Source: Actinomyces sp. 432 (GTDB lineage: Bacteria > Actinomycetota > Actinomycetes > Actinomycetales > Actinomycetaceae). From it: 64,000 nt of DNA. Below the pieces are notes generated by a model that did no database searches, was not told the origin of the DNA, and saw only the letters and a program-made list of their open reading frames with translations. Of the stretch, positions 8,692 to 16,564 are shown one piece after another (position 1 is the stretch's first letter; each line of letters opens with the position of its first letter). Made by a program: the position numbers and the translations under genes. The stretch spans positions 186,001 to 250,000 of the forward strand of contig NZ_CP025249.1 in NCBI RefSeq assembly GCF_009930875.1, given 5' to 3'.

Positions 8692-8903
8692 GGGATCCTC
8701 GGAATGCGGGAGGCGGGGTGGGTATCCGCCTTCACGGTAGGTCCCTCCGCGCGCCGACGGCGCCGCAGTCCAACCGGCGGACGGGCGCCTCGGCGCAGTC
8801 AGTGGGCGCCCCCGTGCCGCGGTCCGCCGCAGCCTAGGGACGCGGAGGCTCAACGCGTGGGAGTTCGGGCGCCGTGACCGCCACGCACCCGCCCGCACGC
8901 GCA

Positions 8904-8909
8904 TACCCT
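8904..8909 (+). promoter_or_regulatory. -10 box of a leaderless mRNA
   Basis: TACCCT ends six bases before the ATG at 8916 and there is no Shine-Dalgarno sequence between them. Confidence 0.6.
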
Positions 8910-8915
8910 TGACCC

Positions 8916-9794
8916 ATGCGAGCCCAGCGCATCACCGACACCATCGCCTACCACGCCGAGGGCCCCTGCTGGTGGGAGGCCACCGGCCGACTCCGCTTCG
9001 TGGACATGCTCGCCGGCGCCGTCGTCGAACTGGACGAGGCCGCCCCGGGCGGGCACCGCCGCCTGCCGGTCGGGTCCGCCGTCGCCTCCGTGATCCGGCC
9101 CCGCGTAGGCGGCGGTGCGATCGTCGCCACCGAGCACGGGATCTCCCTGTCCCGCCGCGAGGACCTGAGTGACCTCGCCCCCGCGGCGACGCTTTTCGCG
9201 GACCCGGCCGTGCGCACCAACGAGGGCGGCTGCGACCCGGGCGGTCGCTTCTGGATCGGCACCATGCCGTACGCGAAGACGCCCGGCGCCGCCACCATGT
9301 ACCGCTGGGACGGCCTGGGCACGGAGCCGCTGACCGCCTGGGGCGGCGCCACCATCTGCAACGGGCTCGGCTTCTCGCCCGACTCCCAAACCGCCTACTG
9401 GACGGACACGCCCACCGGCACCATCGTCGCCATGGACTACCGGCCCGACGACGCCGACCGCGGCGGCCTGACCGATCCGCGCCCCTTCGTGTCTATCGAC
9501 CCCGCCGCCGGTCATCCGGACGGGCTTTGCGTGGACGCCGACGGCGGGGTGTGGGTCGCCCTGAACGGCGGGGCGGCCGTGCACCGCTACGGACCCGACG
9601 GCGACCTGGACGCCGTCGTCGAGCTGCCGGTGCGGCAGGTCACCGCCTGCACCTTCGGCGGCGACGACTACACAACCCTGTTCATCACCACCTCCCGCGA
9701 GAACCTGCCCGACGACGTCGAACCCGCCGCCGGATCGATCTTCGCCGTCGAGCCCGGCGTGCGCGGACTGGCGCCCCTGCCCTTCGGAAAGTAG
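8916..9794 (+). CDS. SMP-30/gluconolactonase family lactonase
   Basis: This 292-residue protein has the SMP-30/regucalcin six-bladed propeller pattern. Metal-ligand regions are visible: the glutamate in YHAEGPCWWE (residue 15), asparagine in RTNEGGCDPGGRFWIGTM, asparagine in ICNGLGFSPD, and aspartate in GHPDGLCVDADGGVWVA. Members hydrolyse sugar lactones such as gluconolactone in the cytoplasm. No sugar dehydrogenase is adjacent, so the physiological lactone is unknown. There is no signal peptide. The start is supported by a -10 box six bases upstream, which implies leaderless translation. Confidence 0.9.
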   Translation: MRAQRITDTIAYHAEGPCWWEATGRLRFVDMLAGAVVELDEAAPGGHRRLPVGSAVASVIRPRVGGGAIVATEHGISLSRREDLSDLAPAATLFADPAVRTNEGGCDPGGRFWIGTMPYAKTPGAATMYRWDGLGTEPLTAWGGATICNGLGFSPDSQTAYWTDTPTGTIVAMDYRPDDADRGGLTDPRPFVSIDPAAGHPDGLCVDADGGVWVALNGGAAVHRYGPDGDLDAVVELPVRQVTACTFGGDDYTTLFITTSRENLPDDVEPAAGSIFAVEPGVRGLAPLPFGK

Positions 9795-9829
9795 GGCAGG
9801 GGCGCAGCCGGGCGCCGGGCCGGCCCGGT

Positions 9830-10438
9830 TCAGCCCTGGCGGTGGAAGCGCTCCTTGAGGCGGGCGACGCGCTCGTCCCAGTTCTCCTTGCGCTCCTGCC
9901 GACGCTCCTGGCGCATTACGCGCGTCGCCTCGCGGTGGGCGGCCTTGGCGGCCTCCTGCGCCGCCTCCAGCTCCGCCAGTACCTCAGCGGCGGGACGCCG
10001 CACCACCACGCCGTCGAGCGGGGCTACCACCCCGTCCAGCACTTCCTCCGCGTACTCGCGCGCCTCGGCAAAGATGGCCGTCGTGCCCGCGGGCAGGCGC
10101 GAGCTGAACTCGCCGATGGCGGTCTCGGCACGGTTGACCCGCTCGACGTCGACGAAGCCGCCCGCCAGGGCGCCGGCGCCCCAGCCGAGCAGCATCCCCA
10201 GCGGCCCACCCAGGATGCCAACCACCATGCCGATCAGTCCGCCGGAGAACGCGCCGTCGCCGATGCGGGAGTCCGCGCCCTCAGCCAGGTGCAGGTGGCC
10301 GTCCGGCTCCCGCTCAGCAATGATCGCGGCAGGGACCGATACCCTGCCCGCCTGCGCCGCCTGCCGGATGTCGCTGAGGGCCTCGTAGGCCTTACTGGAC
10401 TCCGCGAAGGTGATGACTAGGAAGTTGTGCGCCGTCAT
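9830..10438 (-). CDS. DUF1269 family membrane-associated protein
   Basis: This 202-residue protein starts MTAHNFLVITF, a strand common to DUF1269 proteins. It then has a glycine-rich hydrophobic hairpin at residues 60-95 (GGLIGMVVGILGGPLGMLLG). After a stretch with alternating strands it ends in a highly charged, probably coiled-coil helix (about residues 150-202, rich in E, R and K). The family is often stress induced, with no settled function. GGAGACGG precedes the ATG. It converges with the SMP-30 gene, 35 bases apart. Confidence 0.8.
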   Translation of the reverse strand: MTAHNFLVITFAESSKAYEALSDIRQAAQAGRVSVPAAIIAEREPDGHLHLAEGADSRIGDGAFSGGLIGMVVGILGGPLGMLLGWGAGALAGGFVDVERVNRAETAIGEFSSRLPAGTTAIFAEAREYAEEVLDGVVAPLDGVVVRRPAAEVLAELEAAQEAAKAAHREATRVMRQERRQERKENWDERVARLKERFHRQG

Positions 10439-10719
10439 GTTTTCCGTCTCCTGTCCGGTAGTGGTTGAGGATCCCCTGAGGATCGATTACGTAGAAAGTA
10501 AACAGCTAATGTTGTGCTAGCGCGCCGGAGTTGGAGCTGAATTCAGGGATCTGGAGTGGTTTTCATAGAGTTGGCTCAGTATTATCCGGGCGGCTTCCCG
10601 GCATGCTTGAAGAGCACAGTAAGAGACAGGCGGAGACGGGTGTGGTGCACCTTGTGAATTCATGGGTTCGGTGGGGCCGCAATCAGGTCGTAAGAAGGAC
10701 TGCAGGTAACTATGCGGGT

Positions 10720-12036
10720 GTGGATCCACTACTGCGCAACTGTCTGCTCGTACTGGCGTTCGTGCTCATTGGCGCCTGTTTCTCCGCGGCGGAGATGGCG
10801 CTGGTATCTCTGCGCCCCACCCAGGTCGACGAGCTGGCTCGGCGCGGCCGCTCCGGGAGCGCGGTGAAACGCCTGACCGCTGATTCCAATCAGTTCCTTT
10901 CAGCCGTCCAGGTGGGCGTGACGATAACCGGGTTCTTCTCCGCGTCCTTCGGGGCCGCCCAGATCGCCCCTGCGTTGGCGCCCGCCCTGACCGCCGTCGG
11001 GGTGGGCGACGCGACCGCTGCCGCGATTGCCTTCGTTGCGGTCACCCTGCTGATCGCGTACCTGTCGGTTGTGGTGGGGGAGCTGGTGCCCAAGCGCATT
11101 GCCATGCAGTCGGCCCGGACCGTTGCCCTGGTGGTGGCGCGACCGCTCGCGGCGATCACCGGGGCTCTGCGCCCAGTGATCTGGCTGCTGGGCGCCTCCA
11201 CCAACGGCCTGCTGCGGCTACTGGGACGCGACCCGGCGGCCCGGACCGACTCCGTGGGTCTTGGCGAGCTACGCACTCTCATCCAGGCGCAGGAGAGCCT
11301 GGGGCGGGAGGAGCGGCGGATGGTGGTGGATCTGCTGTCGGTGGGGGAGCGCACGGTGGCTGAGGTGATGACACCGCGCCCCGAGGTTGAGTTCGTTGAC
11401 GCGGAGCTGCGGTTGGCGCAGGCACGGGCCGCACTGTCCGGTCTGGAGCACTCCCGCTACCCGGTGCGCCGGGGACGGAATGACGACGACGTCGTCGGCT
11501 ACGTGCACCTGCGCGACCTGATCGCCCCCGCCGACGAGGCGCGCACAGTCGGCCAGATCGCGCGCGACATTCTGCTGCTCCCGGCTACGGTGCCCGTGGT
11601 GTCCGCGCTGACGCAGATGCGCGCGGCCAGTGCGCATATCGCCCTGGTTGTGGACGAGTACGGCGGAACCGATGGGATCGTCACGGTGGAGGACGTGGTT
11701 GAGGAATTCACCGGGCAGATCGCCGATGAGTATGACCGGGAGGAGCCCGCGGTGGTGAGCCACGACGGCGTCGTCGTAGTCACCGGGCTCATCTCCCGTG
11801 CTGACCTTGCCCGGGAACTGGGCCGTGAGCTGCCCGACGGCCCCTTCGACACGCTTGGTGGCTTCATCATGGCCGAGCTGGGGCGGATGCCGAAGGTGGG
11901 CGACGTGGTTGCCTGGGAGCGCCTGCGTCTGAAGGTAATTGCGCTGGACGGCCGCCGGGTGGGCAAGGTCGAGGTCGCCTCGCCCGACCCGCCGGCGGGC
12001 CGCCCCACCCGCACGCCCCGTCAGGACGCGTGCTGA
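10720..12036 (+). CDS. CNNM/CBS-domain membrane protein (HlyC/CorC family)
   Basis: The product is about 438 residues. The order is a DUF21/CNNM transmembrane domain (residues 1-180), a CBS pair (about 210-330, with ERTVAEVMTPRPEVEFVDAE and DEYGGTDGIVTVEDVVEEF), and a C-terminal CorC/HlyC domain (about 350-430). Such proteins are linked to magnesium or other cation efflux. The GTG at 10720 is chosen because the family begins there (VDPLLRN...). An AACTAT -10-like box also ends six bases upstream, which fits leaderless translation. The frame stays open to an ATG at 10531, but that extension looks non-conserved. The 3' end overlaps the convergent tspO gene by 16 bases. Confidence 0.88.
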   Translation: MDPLLRNCLLVLAFVLIGACFSAAEMALVSLRPTQVDELARRGRSGSAVKRLTADSNQFLSAVQVGVTITGFFSASFGAAQIAPALAPALTAVGVGDATAAAIAFVAVTLLIAYLSVVVGELVPKRIAMQSARTVALVVARPLAAITGALRPVIWLLGASTNGLLRLLGRDPAARTDSVGLGELRTLIQAQESLGREERRMVVDLLSVGERTVAEVMTPRPEVEFVDAELRLAQARAALSGLEHSRYPVRRGRNDDDVVGYVHLRDLIAPADEARTVGQIARDILLLPATVPVVSALTQMRAASAHIALVVDEYGGTDGIVTVEDVVEEFTGQIADEYDREEPAVVSHDGVVVVTGLISRADLARELGRELPDGPFDTLGGFIMAELGRMPKVGDVVAWERLRLKVIALDGRRVGKVEVASPDPPAGRPTRTPRQDAC

Positions 12037-12542
12037 CCGGGCTCGCGCTCGTTTAGCTTCCAAACGGCGCAGGACAGGACTGTCGCGAAGGCGGTCCAGG
12101 CCGCGTACGGCGCCAAGACCGCACCGCGCCCCCGGCTCACCTTGAAGACGCGGCGGGTGAGATCCGCGGAACTGGCGGCGAGCACACCCGCCCAGGCGGC
12201 GGCGAGCATCGGCTGCTTGGCTCGGAAGAAGGCCCAGCTCCAGCCACCGTTGAGTGCCAGGTTCGTGACGGTTGCCGCCAGAAACCGATTCGCCTCCTTG
12301 TTGCTTCCGGTGAGCTCACCAGCCTGCCACAGGTCCGCCAGGGTGAGGCCGGTGGTCGCTGCGAGGTCCGTGTACAGCGTGGTCCAGACGATCGGGAAGA
12401 CCTCATTGGGTGGGTTCCAGTCGGGCTTCTTGAGGTCCTTGTAGTACTTGCCCCTCGGGTCCGAGGCGGCGGTTCCGGCCGCGGCCGTCGCCGCCACCAG
12501 CGCGGATGTGGTCAGCAGTGCTTTCAGCTTCAGGTGTGCCAT
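12021..12542 (-). CDS. TspO/MBR family tryptophan-rich sensory protein
   Basis: This 173-residue membrane protein has about five transmembrane helices. The family signature is the first loop KPDWNPPNEVFPIVWTTLY (about residues 41-59). NLALNGGWSWAFFRAKQP follows at about 100-120. TspO proteins bind porphyrins and related ligands and are tied to stress and tetrapyrrole handling. The ATG at 12542 has GGAGGG eight bases upstream. An N-terminal hydrophobic stretch with AATAAAGTAAS replaces the usual short first helix. The last codons overlap the convergent CNNM gene. Confidence 0.87.
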   Translation of the reverse strand: MAHLKLKALLTTSALVAATAAAGTAASDPRGKYYKDLKKPDWNPPNEVFPIVWTTLYTDLAATTGLTLADLWQAGELTGSNKEANRFLAATVTNLALNGGWSWAFFRAKQPMLAAAWAGVLAASSADLTRRVFKVSRGRGAVLAPYAAWTAFATVLSCAVWKLNEREPGQHAS

Positions 12543-12752
12543 TTGGTGGCCCTCCATTGTTCCCGCGTACTCGTTTTTCGAGTACTGCTTCATGGAGGTT
12601 ATTGAGCCGAGGTGAAGGGGAGCCCGGCATGGGCGAACAAGTGCGTGGGTAGGCGCCCGGCAGTCGCGGAGGACCGCCTGGAGCCGGGCTGATGCGTCTG
12701 CGCCCGAACATGGCGCCACGCCGTACGGCCGCGCGAGTCCGCGCCGGACCGG

Positions 12753-13508
12753 TCATGGCCGGGCGTGCAGCTGCCAGATCTCGTCACAGCGGTGCGCGCA
12801 GGCGGTCACCAGGCGGGCGTTTGGCAGGTCCACGGTGCGCACCCAGTGGCCGGCGTCGACGGCGCTGCGGCCGAAGTCCTGGTGCCGTGCCACCAGGCGG
12901 GTGGCGATTTCGGCCTCGGGGACGTCCAGCAATATCAGTAGGTCGATCCGGGTGCGGGCTCCGGCCCAGCCGCCACGGTCCATGGCCAGGTAGTTGCCCT
13001 CGGTGAGTACGACGCCCGACCCGCGCACCAGCGTGCCGGCCGCGACCGGCTCATGCAGGTCCCGCCGGTAAACCGGCACCAGGACGTCTGGGCAGCCGGA
13101 GGCGCGCACCCGGTCTAGCGCGGAGAGGTAGCCGGCGACGTCGAAGGTGTCCGGGGCGCCCTTGCGGCCGTGGCGGTCCAGCTGATCCAGGACGGCATTG
13201 GACAGGTGGAAGCCGTCCATGGGGACGGTGCCCGCGAGCATGCCACGGTCCCGCAGCTGGTCCTCCAGGGAGGCCGCGAGGGTGGACTTGCCCGACCCGG
13301 GTGCGCCGGTGAGTCCCACGATGGTTCGACCTTTGCCGCCGCAGGCCGTGGGGTCGTCGTCAGTGCCGTCGTCGATGCCGTGGGGATGGCTGTGGTGGTC
13401 GGGCGTGATCCCGGCCGTGGCGCCGCGCAGGCGGCGCTCCAGGCGGTCCACCAGGTCCGCGAGCAGCACCTCGGCGGATCCGGTGCGGACGATCGGTGAG
13501 GCGGGCAC
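12753..13508 (-). CDS. P-loop nucleoside/uridine kinase-like protein
   Basis: This 251-residue cytoplasmic kinase has Walker A as LTGAPGSGKSTLAA (about residues 72-85). The PRK/uridine-kinase motif MDGFHLSNAVLD (about 106-117), a Y-R-R-D-L-H segment and LTEGNYLAMD follow. This set is typical of the actinobacterial 'nucleoside/nucleotide kinase family protein' related to uridine kinase and pantothenate kinase; the true substrate is unknown. The start is set at GTG 13508 because the box CATAAT ends exactly six bases before it, with no ribosome binding site. Open frame continues upstream into repeat DNA and is not believed. A histidine/aspartate-rich loop (about residues 40-60) precedes the P-loop. 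Confidence 0.8.
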   Translation of the reverse strand: MPASPIVRTGSAEVLLADLVDRLERRLRGATAGITPDHHSHPHGIDDGTDDDPTACGGKGRTIVGLTGAPGSGKSTLAASLEDQLRDRGMLAGTVPMDGFHLSNAVLDQLDRHGRKGAPDTFDVAGYLSALDRVRASGCPDVLVPVYRRDLHEPVAAGTLVRGSGVVLTEGNYLAMDRGGWAGARTRIDLLILLDVPEAEIATRLVARHQDFGRSAVDAGHWVRTVDLPNARLVTACAHRCDEIWQLHARP

Positions 13509-13514
13509 AGATCG

Positions 13515-13520
13515 ATTATG
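13515..13520 (-). promoter_or_regulatory. -10 box of a leaderless mRNA (kinase gene)
   Basis: On the minus strand CATAAT ends six bases before the GTG at 13508. This decides the start of the kinase gene. Confidence 0.55.
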
Positions 13521-13544
13521 ACTGATCGCCGCCCGCCCTCCCCA

Positions 13545-13554
13545 CCGAGGTCGG
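13545..13554 (+). repeat. Single CCGAGGTCGG repeat core
   Basis: CCGAGGTCGG is followed by TAAATATGGCGG, closely matching the unit seen at 61684-61705 and, inverted, at 39185-39238. It is a single copy of the dispersed family described under 31171-31203. Confidence 0.55.
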
Positions 13555-13718
13555 TAAATATGGCGGTGGGAATGCCCGTACGCCGTTGTGTGCACTGCGG
13601 CGGCCCAGACACTGTCGATGCCACGGCGACCGACGTTGCTCATATGTGCGATGTTAGCGGCGGGCGCGGGGTGCTGCGGGGAGCGAGGTCCGCGGAAGCG
13701 GGTCGGGGCCGGGCGTTG

Positions 13719-13819
13719 CACGACCCTGGTCCGCATTCCACGACCCTGGTGCGTGTTCCACGACCCCGGGGTGGTCGTGGAACGTACACGAAGGTCGTGC
13801 AACTCGCCCGAAGGTCGTG
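13719..13819. repeat. Head-to-head repeat array, CACGACC type, exact 20-bp period
   Basis: Forward cores CACGACC start at 13719, 13739 and 13759. Reverse cores GGTCGTG start at 13773, 13793 and 13813. The inner arms (TTCCACGACC / GGTCGTGGAA) and outer arms (GCGTTGCACGACC / GGTCGTGCAACGC) are perfect inverted copies. It sits in the 543-base gap between the divergent kinase and amidohydrolase genes and is related to the arrays at 5237 and 22569. Confidence 0.9.
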
Positions 13820-14051
13820 CAACGCCTGTCGGGAAGAGTGCTCAAGCACCCTAAGGCGCCCAATCGCCCGATCGTTAGTCCTCCAACTCCCCTAAGCGCC
13901 AAGTCCCGATCCCTCAGCGCCAGAGAGGAGCACATGAGCTGGATTAATGCTGCCGGTCTCACGGTTGCCCAAGGATGGGCCGGCACCGGCCACACCACCG
14001 CAGCGTTAGACACCGCTGCGTCCCTCCCCACTCAAGTACCCAGGAGGTCCC

Positions 14052-15452
14052 ATGACGGACTGGATCACCCCGCCGACCGACGGCGGCGAACGCCTCGATG
14101 GAACTGGCGCCGCGCTGCTGACCGCGGACCGTATCCTGACCGGACGCCGCGGCGACGCCGCAGGCAGCCTCGAAAGCATCGGCGAGGATGACCCGCAGGG
14201 CGGCGCCGTCTTCATCGACGGCACCCGCATCATCGCGGTCGGCCCCGCGGCCGAACTGACCGCCCGACTCGGGGAGCTGGCCACCGCCGCCGGGACCGCG
14301 CCCGCGCAGGTGCGCCGCGTCGACCTGCCCGGCACCACCCTCATGCCCGGGCTCATCGAGACCCACGCCCACCTGCCCACCTCCGGCACGGACGTGGAGT
14401 ACCCCGACTACGGCGCCCACGACGTCGCCCGACTCACGCTGAACGCCGCCCGCTCGGCGCGCGAGCTGATGTCCCTCGGCGTCACCAGCGCGCAGAGCCT
14501 GGGCGCCCGCCACTACGTGGACGTCGCCCTGCGCGACGCCATCGAGAACGGCGACCTGCGTGGGCCTCGCATCACCGCCGCCGGCCCCCAGATCACCGTC
14601 ACCGCCGGCCACGCCCACCACGCGGGCGGCGAGGCGGACGGACTCGATGAGATCCGCCACCAGGTCCGGATCCACCACAAGCGGGGCGTCGACACCATCA
14701 AGGCGATGGCCACCGGCGGATTCACCACCTCCGGCTCGGTGCCCTGGCTGGCCCAGTTCAGCCAGGAGGAGCTCACCGTCATGTTCGCCGACGCCCACCG
14801 CCTGGGCAAGTGGACCGCCGCCCACGCCCACGGCACCCAGGGCATCGAGCGGGCGGTGCGCGCCGGCGTCGACTACATCGCCCACGCCTCCTTCATCAGC
14901 CCCGCCGCCCGCTCCGAACCCGACCCGCACCTGGCCGACGAGATCGCCGCGGCCGGCATCTACGTGGACTGCACCATCACCGCCGAACTGCCCCGCATGA
15001 TCGAGCGCGACGACACCTTCGCCCCGCCCGTCCGCATGCTGTGGGAGCACGGCGTCAAGATCGTCGCCGGGCACGACGCCGGTATTCCCGGTGTTCCGAA
15101 CCGGGGTTACGTCGGCGGCCTGGAGGCGCTGGAGTACGTCGGCCTGCCCCGCACGGAGGTGCTGCTCGCCGCCACCTCCCGCGCCGCCGCCGGCATAGGC
15201 CTGGCGGGCGTGACCGGCGTGCTCGCCCCTGACTTCGACGCCGACCTGATCGCCGTCGCCGGGGACCCGCGCGATGGGCTGGGCGTATTGCGCGACCTGC
15301 GGCTCGTGGTCAGCCGGGGCCGCGAGTTCATTCCGGACCGCGTGCCCGGGCTCGCGCACGACACCGACCTCGACGCCTTCGCCGGGCCGGGCTCGGTGCT
15401 CGGCCAGTGGCGGAACCGGGACGTACTGCGCGCCCGCCACCCGGAGGTGTGA
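14052..15452 (+). CDS. Metal-dependent amidohydrolase
   Basis: The 466-residue protein has the amidohydrolase TIM-barrel motifs. HxH is in GLIETHAHLPT (about 103-105). The lysine expected to be carboxylated is in GVDTIKAMATGGF (about 217). Histidines follow in AAHAHGTQG and IAHASF, and the catalytic aspartate is in VAGHDAGIPG. The composite beta domain is formed by both ends. It resembles the imidazolonepropionase-like / prolidase-like group; the substrate is not predictable. AGGAGG lies seven bases upstream of the ATG. No partner gene is adjacent. There is no signal peptide. Confidence 0.88.
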   Translation: MTDWITPPTDGGERLDGTGAALLTADRILTGRRGDAAGSLESIGEDDPQGGAVFIDGTRIIAVGPAAELTARLGELATAAGTAPAQVRRVDLPGTTLMPGLIETHAHLPTSGTDVEYPDYGAHDVARLTLNAARSARELMSLGVTSAQSLGARHYVDVALRDAIENGDLRGPRITAAGPQITVTAGHAHHAGGEADGLDEIRHQVRIHHKRGVDTIKAMATGGFTTSGSVPWLAQFSQEELTVMFADAHRLGKWTAAHAHGTQGIERAVRAGVDYIAHASFISPAARSEPDPHLADEIAAAGIYVDCTITAELPRMIERDDTFAPPVRMLWEHGVKIVAGHDAGIPGVPNRGYVGGLEALEYVGLPRTEVLLAATSRAAAGIGLAGVTGVLAPDFDADLIAVAGDPRDGLGVLRDLRLVVSRGREFIPDRVPGLAHDTDLDAFAGPGSVLGQWRNRDVLRARHPEV

Positions 15453-15664
15453 GGCTCACGCATCCGCGGCATCGTGCTGGGCTCGGTGGGACTGGATCTG
15501 CTGGAGCGGGAGCTGGTGAGTTGACGCGCATCATTTTGGGTCAGGCGCGTCGACGTCGGGATAGGCTCCGGATGACGGTTTGAGACCCGGATTCGGGTGG
15601 AGGCGTGCTGCTCGGCTAGGGGCTTCCCCGCCGAGTTCATGCAGTTCCGGAAGGGAGGGCGACG

Positions 15665-16282
15665 GTGCGCAGGTCATTGAGCCGAGTTCCCGGCATGACG
15701 GTCACCGACCTCGTCCCGGTCAACGAGGACGACCCAGGTGGCTCTAACGGCTCACAGTGGGGGCGGGCGCAGGTTTTGGTCAAGTACAACACGGCAGACA
15801 ACCCCAACATTGTCGTCAATGAGTACATCGCCAACAGAATCGCGATCGCCCTGGGCATCCCCACGCCCCTCGGTGACCTGTGGTTCGACCCGTCGGCCGG
15901 CGAACCGGCATGGGTTGTCGCCGAGATAGGGGAGCCGGGAAACCACTTCCCGCCGCCGCAGGAGGCCGCACTGCGCTCCATTCCCGAGAAGACGCGGGCC
16001 CTCATGGAGGCATTTGATGCGCTCATCTACAACACTGACCGCCATGAGGAGAACATCCTGGCCGACAACGATGGCCATGCCTGGGTAGTAGACCACGACG
16101 GGGCTCTTTTCGGCGACATCAAAGATGACCGGGCGACGGGGCTGCTGAGTACCAAGGATCGCACCGACTACGACCCAATGGGCTTCTGGGGAAATCTGCC
16201 TGCTACTTCGGCAGCCAGGGAACGTGCCATCGCCCACATCCGGGAGGGTAAGGGCGTCATCGGGTGGGCGTCGACGACGTAG
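15665..16282 (+). CDS. HipA-like serine/threonine kinase domain protein (stand-alone)
   Basis: The protein is 205 residues and starts at GTG with GAGGG six bases upstream. It has the minimal HipA/PI3K-like kinase elements: a lysine strand (AQVLVKYNT), a helix with NEYIANRIA, the catalytic loop LIYNTDRHEENIL (about 120-132, with D and N ligands), and the metal motif VVDHDGALFG. The HipA N-terminal domain and the HipB antitoxin partner are both missing. It therefore resembles single-domain HipA-like kinases rather than the persister toxin pair. It stands alone, followed directly by a repeat array. The target is unknown. Confidence 0.75.
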   Translation: MRRSLSRVPGMTVTDLVPVNEDDPGGSNGSQWGRAQVLVKYNTADNPNIVVNEYIANRIAIALGIPTPLGDLWFDPSAGEPAWVVAEIGEPGNHFPPPQEAALRSIPEKTRALMEAFDALIYNTDRHEENILADNDGHAWVVDHDGALFGDIKDDRATGLLSTKDRTDYDPMGFWGNLPATSAARERAIAHIREGKGVIGWASTT

Positions 16283-16290
16283 GATCATTT

Positions 16291-16400
16291 GCAACGCCAC
16301 TTCGGGGTTAACAACGCCTGTTAACGGCCTGCTGAAGGGCTGCGAGGTATACAGCAGGCCGTTAAGTAGCGTTGTTAACGTCCAACCGGCGCAGCAGACA
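16291..16400. repeat. Second copy of the 4121-type repeat array
   Basis: Two forward units (CAACGCC...) about 20 bp apart lead to the centre CTGAAGGGCTGCGAGGTATA then CAGCAG. The reverse half GCCGTTAAGTAGCGTTGTTA is nearly identical to 4228-4247 (one mismatch). The hairpin CTGCTG ... CAGCAG is conserved although its loop differs. It lies just after the HipA-like kinase gene. Confidence 0.8.
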
Positions 16401-16551
16401 CCTCACCCGGCACAACCACCACACCCTCGAACCGGAAGAGCCACTTCGACGGGTCTGTGGAGACGGTCGCCGCGCTGACCCGGGCGTGAGCGCATCCCGT
16501 TGATCGCGACCGGTGGCCGGAAGAGCCATGGCGGGGGCGGCCTGGCCGCGG

Positions 16552-16557
16552 CACAAT
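16552..16557 (+). promoter_or_regulatory. -10 box of a leaderless mRNA
   Basis: CACAAT ends seven bases before the ATG at 16565, and no ribosome binding site is present. Confidence 0.5.
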
Positions 16558-16564
16558 CGGGCCC

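Noticed and set aside
10531..10719. Extended N-terminus for the CNNM/CBS protein
   Set aside because: The family core begins at VDPLLRN (10720). The extra 63 residues look non-conserved and a -10-like box lies just before 10720.
15541..15664. Small gene or RNA between the amidohydrolase and the HipA-like kinase
   Set aside because: No conserved motif, hairpin with U tract or supported frame could be seen.
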